A stretch of 32,509 nucleotides of DNA from CAZVEE01 sp964625525 (GCA_964625525.1 CAZVEE010000037.1:1-32509); one strand, 5' to 3'. Shown: positions 7,907 through 15,924, numbered from the stretch's first letter. Numbers and translations: made by a program. The notes: a model not told the origin generated them from the letters alone.

Positions 7907-9001
7907 ATGCGGATCCAAACCCTGGCCGCTGCCGCGGCCCTGTGCGCCTGCCTGGGCGTCAGCCTTGCCACCACCCCCGCCCATGCGGATGCGGACCATC
8001 ACGGCCTGCGGGCCGACAGCCACGCGCCTATCGGCGTCATGGGCGATCACATGCACGAGGCGGGCGAATTCATGCTCTCTTACCGCTTCATGCGCATGGA
8101 TATGGACGGCAATCGCGACGGCACCGATGAGCTGTCGCCCGCCACCATCGCCACCACGGTGCCGAACCGCTTTTTCGGCACACCGGGCCAGCCGCCAACT
8201 CTGCGGGTGGTGCCGCTTGATATGACCATGGACATGCACATGCTGGGCGCCATGTATGCGCCCACCGACTGGCTGACCTTGATGGCGATGGGCATGTACA
8301 TCGAAAAGACCATGGACCATGTGACCTTCCAGGGCGGCATGGGCACCGCCCGCCTGGGATCCTTCACCACACGCGCCAATGGCTGGGGCGACACCAAGCT
8401 GACGGGTCTGATCCGGCTGTTCCAAGATCATCGGCACCATGTGCATCTGAATGCGGGCCTGAGCCTGCCCACTGGCTCGATCACCGAAGAAGACCGGGTG
8501 CTCACCCCTATGGGCGGGCGGCCGACCCTGCGTCTGCCCTACCCCATGCAATTGGGATCGGGCACCTATGACCTCTTGCCGGGCCTCACCTATACCGGGC
8601 TCGAAGGCCGCTTCGGCTGGGGTGCGCAATACAGTGCCACTGTGCGGCTCGGAGAGAATGACGAGGCCTACACCCTGGGTGATCGCCATGCCCTGACCGC
8701 CTGGGCCAGCTATCTCTGGGCCCCTTGGATCAGCACCTCGGTTCGCGTGCTGGGCCAGACCCAGGACAGCATCGACGGCATTGATCGGCGCATCGTCGCG
8801 CCCGTCCAGACGGCCGATCCGGACAATCAGGGCGGCGAGCGCATCGATCTCGGCTTCGGGGTCAATCTGCTGGGCACCGAGGGCTTCGTGCGAGGCCATC
8901 GCCTCGCAGCGGAAATCCAAGTGCCGGTCTACCAGGACCTGAACGGCCCGCAACTGGAGACCGATCTGGTCGTCACCGTGGGCTGGCAATACGCCTTCTA
9001 G
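7907..9001 (+). CDS. Met-rich outer-membrane beta-barrel protein (MetA/transporter-like)
   Basis: A 364-residue outer-membrane protein resembling the 'phenol MetA degradation'-type transporter family. A signal peptide ends near residue 27 (TTPAHA-DAD). The mature N-terminus is His-rich (DADHHGLRADSHAP), and 16 Met fall between residues 45 and 145, many in M-x-M steps (FMRMDMD, MTMDMHM, LMAMGM), a pattern typical of Cu(I)-handling proteins. Amphipathic strands fill the rest and the protein ends GWQYAF, with the C-terminal Phe expected for BAM insertion. Third gene of the copper-type cluster; a metal efflux or sensing role is inferred. A strong hairpin follows. Confidence 0.75.
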   Translation: MRIQTLAAAAALCACLGVSLATTPAHADADHHGLRADSHAPIGVMGDHMHEAGEFMLSYRFMRMDMDGNRDGTDELSPATIATTVPNRFFGTPGQPPTLRVVPLDMTMDMHMLGAMYAPTDWLTLMAMGMYIEKTMDHVTFQGGMGTARLGSFTTRANGWGDTKLTGLIRLFQDHRHHVHLNAGLSLPTGSITEEDRVLTPMGGRPTLRLPYPMQLGSGTYDLLPGLTYTGLEGRFGWGAQYSATVRLGENDEAYTLGDRHALTAWASYLWAPWISTSVRVLGQTQDSIDGIDRRIVAPVQTADPDNQGGERIDLGFGVNLLGTEGFVRGHRLAAEIQVPVYQDLNGPQLETDLVVTVGWQYAF

Positions 9002-9009
9002 GGCGCTAT

Positions 9010-9037
9010 GCAGCGGGAGCCATTGGGCTCCCGCTGC
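9010..9037 (+). terminator. Terminator-like hairpin closing the copper-type operon
   Basis: A perfect 12-bp stem (GCAGCGGGAGCC with GGCTCCCGCTGC) around an ATTG tetraloop starts nine bases after the stop codon. A clean U-tract is lacking (GCAGCTTTG follows), but stem strength and position favour termination or 3'-end protection. Confidence 0.7.
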
Positions 9038-9057
9038 GCAGCTTTGAGACCGCCGCC

Positions 9058-10335
9058 ATGACCGGCCATCCGCCGAGCTATTATGCCGCCACCGCCAAGG
9101 GCCTCAGGAGCCGTCCGCCCCTGCCCGGCGATCTGCGTACGGATGTCTGCATCATCGGTGGTGGCTTGACCGGCGTGTCCGCCGCGCTACATTTGGCCGA
9201 ACGGGGCATTGGTGTCGTGTTGCTGGAGGCCCGGCGTCTGGGCTGGGGCGCCTCGGGCCGCAATGGCGGCCAATTGCACAGCGGCCAGCGCCTGGACCAG
9301 GAGAGTTTGGAAGGCCTCATTGGCGAGCCGGCGGCCCGCGCCTTGTTCGAACTTGCGCGCGACGCGCTAACGCTGGTGCGCACACGGATCGCTCGCCACG
9401 CCATCCCCTGTGATCTGGCCGACGGCATGCTCATCGCCGCCGCTAAGCCCGCCCATTTCCGCGATCTGGTGACCCAGGCGCACTATCTGGCGCGCCATTA
9501 TGACTGCCATCGCCTTGCCGTCGTCGAGCCTGGCCAGATGGCGCAGTATGTGGCCAGTCCTCGTTATCACGGCGGGGTGCGGGATCTGGAGGGCGGGCAT
9601 CTGCACCCGTTGACCTTCCTGCTGGGCTTGGCGGGCGCGGCGGAAAGCGCAGGCGCCCGGCTTTTCGAAACAACCCCGGTCGTCGCGCTCTGCAAGACCA
9701 CCCCCACCCGCGTCACCACCCCCCACGGCACCGTAACCGCCGACGCGGTGATCCTCGCCGGCAATGCCTATCTGGAGCATCTGGTACCCGAGGCGGCCGC
9801 CACCATCCTGCCCATCAACAGCTTTGTCGGCGTCACAGACCCGCTCTCCCCCGCCCAGGCCCCGGCCCTTCTGCCTCACGCCGGTGCGGTCGCGGATACC
9901 CGGATGGTGCTCGCTTACTATCGCCTGACGGCGGACAATCGTCTGTTGCTCGGCGGCGGCGAAAGCTACGGCGCAGATTTTCCCAAGGACATAACCCGCA
10001 TCATCCGGGAGCGGATTGCCTGGGTCTTTCCACAGATGCGCGACACGCCCGTGTCCCATGCCTGGGGTGGGCGCATCGCCGTCACCCTGTCGCGCATGCC
10101 AGAGATCCGGCGCCTGGGCTCGGGCCGCTACCTGGCCCATGGGTTCTCCGGCCAGGGCCTCGCCATTGCACCGCTGGCGGGCAAGCTTCTCGCCGAGGCT
10201 ATTGCGGGCGAGGACGCAGGGTTACGCGCGTTCGAAGCCGTAAAAGCCCGGCCTCTCCCGGGCGGGAGCTATCTGCGCCGTCCGCTCATGGTGCTGGCCA
10301 TGCTCTGGGCCACGCTCAAGGATCGACTCCTCTAG
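9058..10335 (+). CDS. FAD-dependent amine oxidase, gamma-glutamylputrescine oxidase (PuuB)-like
   Basis: A 425-residue DAO-family flavoprotein. The N-terminal SYYAAT and the Rossmann motif CIIGGGLTGVSAALHLAERG (31-50, GxGxxG) lead to GWGASGRNGGQ (62-72), a PuuB hallmark. HGFSGQGLAIAPLAGKLLAEA near the C-terminus is the FAD-closing motif. PuuB oxidises gamma-glutamylputrescine in polyamine catabolism; the rest of the puu pathway is not in this window, so another primary or secondary amine is possible. The start is the ATG at 9058, shortly after the copper operon terminator. It is cytosolic, with no signal peptide. The monooxygenase gene follows after 90 bases. Confidence 0.82.
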   Translation: MTGHPPSYYAATAKGLRSRPPLPGDLRTDVCIIGGGLTGVSAALHLAERGIGVVLLEARRLGWGASGRNGGQLHSGQRLDQESLEGLIGEPAARALFELARDALTLVRTRIARHAIPCDLADGMLIAAAKPAHFRDLVTQAHYLARHYDCHRLAVVEPGQMAQYVASPRYHGGVRDLEGGHLHPLTFLLGLAGAAESAGARLFETTPVVALCKTTPTRVTTPHGTVTADAVILAGNAYLEHLVPEAAATILPINSFVGVTDPLSPAQAPALLPHAGAVADTRMVLAYYRLTADNRLLLGGGESYGADFPKDITRIIRERIAWVFPQMRDTPVSHAWGGRIAVTLSRMPEIRRLGSGRYLAHGFSGQGLAIAPLAGKLLAEAIAGEDAGLRAFEAVKARPLPGGSYLRRPLMVLAMLWATLKDRLL

Positions 10336-10425
10336 GCGCCCGGCGCCCCCAGATCCATTTGACCCTGTCAAGCCTCGCCCCCTACTCTGGTATCAAAGAG
10401 AGAACCACACCGGAGGAGCGGTCCC

Positions 10426-11898
10426 TTGAGCGACAAACGCATCGTCATTATCGGCGCCGGCCTCGGCGGCCTGTGCGCGGCCATCCGCCTGAAGCAGGAA
10501 GGCTTCCACGCGATCACCTTGCTGGAGCGCAACCCCCGCGTCGGCGGCGTCTGGCACGAGAACACCTATCCCGGCTGCGCCTGTGACGTGCCGGTGGCGC
10601 TCTATCAGTTCTCTTTCGCGCAAAGCATCAACTGGACCCGCTTCTATCCCCAGTCCCACGAGATCCAGGCCTATGCCAACGATTTGGTGGACGCGTTCGA
10701 GTTGCGCGACTGTTTGCGCCTCAACACCGAGGTTACCGACGCCCGCTGGGACGAGGCCGCGCGCGTCTGGCGCGTGACCACCGCTGCGGGCGATATGCTG
10801 GAGGCGGACGCCGTCATCGGCGCGCTCGGACAATTGAACCGCCCCTTCTGGCCCGCGATTCCCGGCCGCGACAGTTTCGCCGGCGTCACCATGCATTCTG
10901 CCCGCTGGGACCACGCCCACAGCTATGACGGCAAACGGGCGGGCGTCATCGGCTCGGCGGCCAGCGCGGTACAGCTCATCCCGGAAGTGGCGAAGACCGC
11001 CGCTCATCTCACTGTCTTTCAGCGCACGCCCAACTGGGTTGTCCCCCGCTATGACCGTCCCATCACGGAGGAAGAAAAAGCGCTGCTCTTCACCCAGCCC
11101 GAAGTGGCGCTGGAACTGGCCGCCTCGAACCGCCGCATGATTTACGAGAACGCGGATTACTTCTTCTGGCAGGCCTTTGAGTGGACACAAGCCGGCCGCG
11201 ACGCCTTCACCCGCCAAGCTATGGACCAGTTGGAACGCCAGGTGCCCGATCCGGCCCTGCGCGCCAAGCTCACCCCGGATTATCCGGTGGGCTGCAAGCG
11301 CATTCTGATTACCGATGATTTCTATCCCGCTCTCATGCAGGACAATGTGGACCTGGTGACCGACGGCATCACCCGCATCACGCCCAATGGCGTCGAAACC
11401 GCCGACGGCCGCCACCATGAGATCGATTTCCTGGTCTACGCCACGGGTTTTGAGACCACCGGCTGGCACTGGTCCACCGATGTGGTGGGCCGCGAGGGCA
11501 AGCACCTCAACGCTCAGTGGGCCGACCATCCGGAGGCCTATCTCGGGATCACCGTGGCCGATTTCCCGAACTTCTTTGTGCTCTATGGCCCGAACACCAA
11601 TCTCGGCCATAACTCGATCACCTTCATGATCGAATGCCAGGTGAACTACGCCATCAAAGCCCTACAGACCCTTGATCGCCAGGGCGCCCAGGCCCTTCAG
11701 CCGACCCGGACCGCCCAGACCCGCTACAATGAGGAGCTTCAGGCCGCGCTGGCCCAAACCGTTTGGGCCGATGCCACCTGCACCTCCTGGTACAAGGATG
11801 ACCAGGGCCGCATCACCCAGAACTGGTCCTCTCACACCCGCGCCTACGCCGACGCCACCGCCGAGGTGAATTTGCAGGACTACGATATGATCCGCTGA
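10426..11898 (+). CDS. Flavin-containing (Baeyer-Villiger-type) monooxygenase
   Basis: A 490-residue class B flavin monooxygenase using FAD and NADPH to oxygenate ketones or similar carbonyls. Visible motifs: FAD site IVIIGAGLGGLCAAI (6-20), GGVWHENTYPGC (40-51), the BVMO fingerprint FAGVTMHSARWD (151-162, F-x-G-x3-H-x3-W-D with Ser after His rather than Thr), and NADPH site GVIGSAASA (173-181). ATGFETT and GPNTNLGHNS fall in the C-terminal third as expected. The start is TTG, fixed by a perfect GGAGGAG eight bases upstream and the immediate MSDKRIVIIG. Natural substrate unknown. REP-like repeats follow. Confidence 0.88.
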   Translation: MSDKRIVIIGAGLGGLCAAIRLKQEGFHAITLLERNPRVGGVWHENTYPGCACDVPVALYQFSFAQSINWTRFYPQSHEIQAYANDLVDAFELRDCLRLNTEVTDARWDEAARVWRVTTAAGDMLEADAVIGALGQLNRPFWPAIPGRDSFAGVTMHSARWDHAHSYDGKRAGVIGSAASAVQLIPEVAKTAAHLTVFQRTPNWVVPRYDRPITEEEKALLFTQPEVALELAASNRRMIYENADYFFWQAFEWTQAGRDAFTRQAMDQLERQVPDPALRAKLTPDYPVGCKRILITDDFYPALMQDNVDLVTDGITRITPNGVETADGRHHEIDFLVYATGFETTGWHWSTDVVGREGKHLNAQWADHPEAYLGITVADFPNFFVLYGPNTNLGHNSITFMIECQVNYAIKALQTLDRQGAQALQPTRTAQTRYNEELQAALAQTVWADATCTSWYKDDQGRITQNWSSHTRAYADATAEVNLQDYDMIR

Positions 11899-11927
11899 GA
11901 CAGAGGCTGCGGCGTGGTCTGCGCCAC

Positions 11928-11953
11928 AATGCGGGTCTGAAATGCGGGTCTGA
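11928..11953 (+). repeat. Perfect tandem 13-bp duplication
   Basis: AATGCGGGTCTGA occurs twice head-to-tail in the non-coding stretch after the monooxygenase gene. Similar tandem duplications flank the NYN gene later in the window. Confidence 0.9.
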
Positions 11954-11987
11954 ACCTTGAGGCCCCGACGGGGACAAACCGCCTCAC

Positions 11988-12060
11988 AGCGTTTTCAGGA
12001 AAAGTGCGCTTTTAGAGCGCTTTCAGGAAAAGTGTGCGCGGTTTTCCGCCCGGAAAGCGC
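11988..12060. repeat. REP-like dispersed repeat with palindromic tail
   Basis: Two related copies of an AGCG(T/C)TTTCAGGAAAAGTG core (from 11988 and from 12017) are followed by a palindrome in which GCGCGGTTTTCCG faces CGGAAAGCGCG. The 25 bases 12012-12036 recur exactly at the right end of the window. Short palindromic repeats of this look are widespread between alphaproteobacterial genes. This is non-coding. Confidence 0.75.
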
Positions 12061-12075
12061 GCCAAACAAAGACCG

Positions 12076-12115
12076 AGAGCCGTTTCAATGATCTGGTTTT
12101 CATTGAAATGGCTCT
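12076..12115. repeat. Palindromic hairpin unit 1
   Basis: A 16-bp stem (AGAGCCGTTTCAATGA against TCATTGAAATGGCTCT, one G-T pair) with an eight-base loop TCTGGTTT. It is closely related to the next hairpin. Together they form a small repeat array between the monooxygenase and chagasin genes. Confidence 0.85.
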
Positions 12116-12142
12116 AGGAAAAGAGCGTCCAACACAAAGAGG

Positions 12143-12180
12143 GAGCCGTTTCCATGATCTCGTTCTCATGGAAACAGCTC
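12143..12180. repeat. Palindromic hairpin unit 2, touching the chagasin stop codon
   Basis: A 15-bp stem (GAGCCGTTTCCATGA against TCATGGAAACAGCTC, one C-A mismatch) with loop TCTCGTTC. Compared with unit 1, an A-T pair is replaced by C-G on both sides of the stem, a compensatory change. It sits at the end of the minus-strand inhibitor gene and could serve as its 3' hairpin. Confidence 0.85.
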
Positions 12181-12581
12181 TAGTCGTTCACTGTCACAGT
12201 GACTGTCCGTGTCTGGATGGGAGCATCCTCCCAGGCGCGCTGCAAATCAAAGCGCAGCTCCGCCCTGCCTGGCGCCAGAGCCGTAAAATCAAACCGCACG
12301 CGGCTCGCACCACCCGCTTGTGCACTGCTCGACAGGCTGGACCGCCCCTCAAAGCGGACAATGCTTGGCGCACTGACGGTCGCCTGCCACTGATAGCCAG
12401 TCGACGCGGTTTCAGACAGGGTCAGGCTGACCGTCTGGCCGGGGCGGGCTTCAAGGTGAAGCCCGTCTTCGACAGCCTGGGGCGCACCAGCACCACAGGC
12501 CGTCACCATGAGCACAAGCCCGGCCGCCCCCGCAAGGGCGCTGGATTTGGGTGGTCTGCCTCTCTGCTCAATCTTTGTCAT
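12180..12581 (-). CDS. Chagasin-family (I42) cysteine-protease inhibitor, lipoprotein
   Basis: Chagasin-fold proteins block papain-type proteases with three loops. Loop motifs are visible: SETASTGYQW (the NPTTGY-type loop), AGGAS (central Gly-Gly loop) and LQRAWED (the RPW-type loop). The lipobox LMVTAC near residue 29 predicts a lipid-anchored periplasmic protein of about 105 mature residues. ATG at 12581 is preferred to a TTG two codons upstream; no clear Shine-Dalgarno precedes either. It follows the papain-family protease gene on the same strand, with a hairpin between them, so it is the likely cognate inhibitor protecting the periplasm. The inhibitory pairing is inference. Confidence 0.82.
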   Translation of the reverse strand: MTKIEQRGRPPKSSALAGAAGLVLMVTACGAGAPQAVEDGLHLEARPGQTVSLTLSETASTGYQWQATVSAPSIVRFEGRSSLSSSAQAGGASRVRFDFTALAPGRAELRFDLQRAWEDAPIQTRTVTVTVND

Positions 12582-12594
12582 GGCCAATGGAATA

Positions 12595-12630
12595 CCAGAG
12601 GTCTCGCCATCTTGGCAGCGAAACCCCTGG
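12595..12630 (-). promoter_or_regulatory. Intercistronic hairpin between protease and inhibitor genes
   Basis: On the minus-strand transcript CCAGGGGT and TCGC pair with GCGA and ACCTCTGG (12 pairs with one mismatch and one G-U) around a ten-base loop. It ends 13 bases before the inhibitor ATG, which lacks an obvious ribosome-binding site. There is no U-tract, so an mRNA-stability or expression-ratio element is more likely than full termination. Confidence 0.5.
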
Positions 12631-12639
12631 CCTCGTGCC

Positions 12640-14226
12640 TTAGTTGATGGAGAGCGTAATCAGGCCCCGCAGCTTGTTGCGCAGCCATTTTTCATCGACA
12701 TAGCCATAGCCGCAATCACCCCAACCGGCGCCCCACGAATTCTTCAAGATGAAGTATCCGTCGCCGTCCGGTTCGGGCGTTCCAGCGGGAAGGTCATCCT
12801 TGTCCACATAGCCGACGATGAGATTGGCATGGCCACCATTCACGCTGTCCCCGCGATCACTCCAGGTGATATAGCCCGCGCCGTCACCATCCATATAGGC
12901 CTGCGTGACGCCGAAGCTGACAATGACGGGCACGTTGGCGTTCAGCAGGGGAACGACCTCGTCAACAAGGGCGCTTCTTGCCGAGGTAAAGACACCGAAC
13001 GTGATTTCGTGAGCGGTCCGCGCCGTAATGTTGTCCACACTGATTTGCGGATCGGGACGATAGAACACCGAGTGATTGTTGTTGGCCCCACCCTGGAACG
13101 CATAATCCGTGCAGTATTCTGAATATCCGCTACAGGAATTTGGATAGACATTGTCACGCCAGGTGAGGATGCTGTTGGTTTCCAGCGGATCCCGAGAGTT
13201 GCTCTGATTGTAAGTCCAGGTGGTTTCCCGGCCTGTGCCCCAGTCATTGCTGCCCCATTCCTTGGTAATGGAATTGGTTGGCAACCCATCGGAATACCGG
13301 CCGGTACCGGTGTTAATTTCCGACTTAAAGTAGGTGTACTGCTCAGAAAGATTGTATCTCTGTCCGCGGTTAACGGACGCTCGGGTTTCAAGATTGGCGG
13401 TCTGCGCGAAGCCCACACAGGTCCCGCGGTTGGCCTGATTCTTCGTACAGGTCAGATGCGGTTCCAGCGGAATGTTGAATTGCGCCAACAGACCATCACT
13501 GCGCAGACGGACAAAGGGGGCCGTGCCACTGGCTCCGGGCGGAAGACAGGCTGTGGCGCTATCGTTACCGGTCGATGAATAGCCGATCTCAGTGGTGCAA
13601 TTCATCTGCGAGGTATCGTTCACCGGTCCTGGTGGCGGGCTGTCCGGCTCACCCAGATCATTGAAGAAATCCCACACCACCCGATAGAACGCGCCATCAA
13701 CGCGGCGGAAAGCGCGCAGTTCACCACGCAATTTGCGTGCGGCCTCAGGACCGTGCAAAAGGCGGGCTCGATGGAGGAAACGCCCCCGCACCCGTTGGAG
13801 ATTACCGCTGTTGGCGATCGTCGAACCATAGTCCGCAAGGGAATAGACTGTGAGCTGGAGCGGTATCTTGCGCCGCGCATTCGCAGCGTCCATCCGGATC
13901 GACGCACGCTGGATGTACGCGTCGAGTGTCCCCTCCTCAAGTGCGCTCTCAATCCGGCGCAATTCCCGAGGATCGAAGTTATCTCGTGTGTCCTCTCCGG
14001 GCTCCTTCAGATGCTCAAGAGCGACGCGCAGATGGCGTTCGAAAGTCTGGTCAAAGCGTTGAGACGCTTCCAGATTGATTTCTTCCGGCGCCCCCCTTTC
14101 CGAACCACGCTCCTGAGCCGATGCCGTCGCCATGCCGAGGGCGCATAAGGCCACAGAACCGGCCACCAGCGTGCGGCGGATGCCCGCAAAAGCTGTGCCC
14201 CGATTGAATGTCGACATCATTGTCAT
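12640..14226 (-). CDS. Exported papain-family (C1) cysteine peptidase
   Basis: A 528-residue protein with a signal peptide (about 1-38, cut near ATASAQ-E). A charged helical pro-region of about 210 residues (rich in Arg/Glu) is followed by a C1 catalytic domain. The oxyanion Gln264 and nucleophile Cys270 lie in TKNQANRGTCVGFA, His466 in NGGHANLIVGYV and Asn496 in ILKNSWGAGWGDCGYGYV. Further Cys suggest disulfides, fitting export. The ATG at 14226 is chosen over a TTG 12 codons upstream because it starts directly before the signal peptide. It is the upstream gene of the chagasin-type inhibitor. Substrate and activation step are unknown. Confidence 0.88.
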   Translation of the reverse strand: MTMMSTFNRGTAFAGIRRTLVAGSVALCALGMATASAQERGSERGAPEEINLEASQRFDQTFERHLRVALEHLKEPGEDTRDNFDPRELRRIESALEEGTLDAYIQRASIRMDAANARRKIPLQLTVYSLADYGSTIANSGNLQRVRGRFLHRARLLHGPEAARKLRGELRAFRRVDGAFYRVVWDFFNDLGEPDSPPPGPVNDTSQMNCTTEIGYSSTGNDSATACLPPGASGTAPFVRLRSDGLLAQFNIPLEPHLTCTKNQANRGTCVGFAQTANLETRASVNRGQRYNLSEQYTYFKSEINTGTGRYSDGLPTNSITKEWGSNDWGTGRETTWTYNQSNSRDPLETNSILTWRDNVYPNSCSGYSEYCTDYAFQGGANNNHSVFYRPDPQISVDNITARTAHEITFGVFTSARSALVDEVVPLLNANVPVIVSFGVTQAYMDGDGAGYITWSDRGDSVNGGHANLIVGYVDKDDLPAGTPEPDGDGYFILKNSWGAGWGDCGYGYVDEKWLRNKLRGLITLSIN

Positions 14227-14492
14227 GACTGCCCCATGTTTTGATTTTCTCAACGTCCCCAAGATGGTGTCGCCAAAGAGCCAAGAACGACAAGGACTTT
14301 CGGACTAAAGAGCACCATCTTCCCGTGATCGTAGTACCCAAATTCACCCATGAGAAGCCGTAGCGTGCGGGTGCGCGCTGGGTCTCGGCACGGTCCTCAT
14401 CATTTGACCGTCGAGGGCCGGGCCTGATTGAGTGGAGCCAGCCTTAAACCGACGCTCCGCCGATCGACCCACAATCCAGCGAGAACCGCATC
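14227..14492. other. Divergent intergenic region
   Basis: About 266 bases between the protease gene (minus) and the small membrane protein gene (plus). It must hold promoters for both directions, but I see no convincing -35/-10 pair or operator. Confidence 0.5.
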
Positions 14493-14843
14493 ATGACCGC
14501 CGCCGCCGCCAGCCTCCTCAACGCCCTCGTGCTCATCGCTTTGTCGCTATGGGGGTACGTTGCGGCCGACAAGGCCGCCTATACAGCGTTGATCCCGGCC
14601 GCGTTTGGTCTCGGGCTGCTGGCATGTTATCCGGGGCTCAAATCAGGCCACGTCATCCTCTCTGGCATCGCCGCGCTTTTGACCCTGGCGATCTTCGTCG
14701 CGCTGTTCACGCCCCTGCAAGGGGCCATCGACGGCGACAACACCATGGGCTTTGTCCGCGTCGGGATTATGCTGGGGGTGACAGGTTTGACCTTGCTGGT
14801 CTTTGTCGCAAGCGGACTGCGCGCACTCCGGACCAACGCCTAG
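14493..14843 (+). CDS. Small four-helix membrane protein of unknown function
   Basis: A 116-residue, almost wholly hydrophobic protein with about four membrane helices (roughly 5-23, 30-48, 54-75 and 87-112), short loops and one acidic loop (GAIDGDNTMG). No family recognised. Codon use matches neighbours, and a hairpin sits immediately after the stop. The ATG at 14493 has only a weak upstream Shine-Dalgarno (AGCGAGAA). It stands alone between divergent and convergent neighbours. Confidence 0.7.
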   Translation: MTAAAASLLNALVLIALSLWGYVAADKAAYTALIPAAFGLGLLACYPGLKSGHVILSGIAALLTLAIFVALFTPLQGAIDGDNTMGFVRVGIMLGVTGLTLLVFVASGLRALRTNA

Positions 14844-14861
14844 GCCGTGAGCGTCACGGCC
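14843..14861. terminator. Small hairpin between convergent genes
   Basis: GGCCGTGA pairs with TCACGGCC around a GCG loop, beginning at the last base of the membrane protein stop codon. It has no T-run. It probably separates this gene from convergent cysE. Confidence 0.45.
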
Positions 14862-14921
14862 CACACAGGCGTGCGACCACGACCACGGGTTTGGAGCGGA
14901 TAGGACGAGGGTCAAGCCGCC

Positions 14922-15788
14922 TCAGATCCCTTCGCCGCCTTCCCCCGTTTCATTGCCATTGAAGCGGTGATCCATGTCGTGGCTTGGATGCGGGCCGCCG
15001 GCGCAGCCTACCACTTTGGCGGGGATACCGGCGACGGTGCAGTGCCCCGGCACGGACTTAAGCACCACACTGCAAGCGGCGACGCGGGCATATTCTCCCA
15101 CTTCGATATTGCCCAGAATCTTGGCGCCGGCGCCGATCAGCACCCCGCGCCGAATCTTCGGGTGTCGATCTTCGTGTTCCTTGCCCGTCCCACCCAGCGT
15201 GACGCTGTGCAACATGGAGACATCGTCTTCCACCACGGCCGTCTCACCGATCACGATACCGGTGGCGTGATCCATCATAATGGCCCGGCCCATCCGGGCG
15301 GCCGGATGGATGTCAACGCCGAAGACTTCGGTCACTCGGTTTTGCAGGAAGAACGCCATGGCCTCGCGCCCCCGCTGCCACAGCCAGTGCGCCACCCGAT
15401 GCGTTTGCAGCGCATGGAAGCCTTTGAAATACAACAGCGCCTGGGCATAGGTGCGACAGGCCGGATCACGCTCGAAGACCGCCGACAGGTCCGCCCGCGC
15501 CGCCTCGCCAATGGTCGGCGCATCGCTCAACGCTTCGGCCACCACCTGGCGGATCAGGATCGCCGGGGCATCCGCATTGGCGAGTTTTTGCGCCAGGTGA
15601 TAGCTCAGAGCGCCTTCCAGGCGCTCATGGTTCAAAATCGTCGCGTGGACGAAACTGGCCAGGATTGGTTCGGCTGCGGCGAACTCGGCGGCCTCCTGGC
15701 GCACACGGGCCCATACCGGGTCGCACGCCGCGATTTGATCGGCGCGATCGGCTGATGTCGGCCTGCGGCGTTCGGGGGTATCTGTCAT
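14922..15788 (-). CDS. cysE: Serine O-acetyltransferase
   Basis: Transfers acetyl from acetyl-CoA to serine, the first step of cysteine synthesis in the cytosol; usually a hexamer that binds CysK through its C-terminus. The 288-residue protein has the N-terminal helical domain (ARVRQEAAEF, LASFVHATILNHE) and a left-handed beta-helix of hexapeptide repeats (from VFGVDIHPAARMG to VAGIPAKVVG). The catalytic region DHATGIVIGET and the SVTLGGTGKEHEDRHPKI loop are intact. ATG at 15788 is chosen over an upstream in-frame ATG because AGGGGAGG lies seven bases before it. It is divergent from a nitroreductase gene, with a Fur-like palindrome between them. Confidence 0.95.
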   Translation of the reverse strand: MTDTPERRRPTSADRADQIAACDPVWARVRQEAAEFAAAEPILASFVHATILNHERLEGALSYHLAQKLANADAPAILIRQVVAEALSDAPTIGEAARADLSAVFERDPACRTYAQALLYFKGFHALQTHRVAHWLWQRGREAMAFFLQNRVTEVFGVDIHPAARMGRAIMMDHATGIVIGETAVVEDDVSMLHSVTLGGTGKEHEDRHPKIRRGVLIGAGAKILGNIEVGEYARVAACSVVLKSVPGHCTVAGIPAKVVGCAGGPHPSHDMDHRFNGNETGEGGEGI

Positions 15789-15924
15789 GGCCCGCCTCCC
15801 CTGCGGTCTCCCCTGCACAACGCGTTTTGAAGACGCGTGGCAGTACACGTGGCGCCGTCATGCCGTCCTGACAACCCCTTTGGTCCAGATCTCCCCACAC
15901 AGAGTGCGGAAAATGGTTAACAAT

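Noticed and set aside
7817..8989. Long open frame on the minus strand (390 codons) opposite the Met-rich barrel gene
   Set aside because: The translation is His/Gly/Arg-rich without fold-like pattern, and the plus-strand frame has a signal peptide, OMP C-terminus and operon context. It is a GC-rich antisense shadow.
10393..11610. 405-codon minus-strand frame opposite the monooxygenase gene
   Set aside because: No motifs; it mirrors a gene with complete FAD, NADPH and BVMO signatures.
11988..12180. CRISPR array
   Set aside because: Units are palindromic, of differing types and too few, with no regular spacers and no cas genes.
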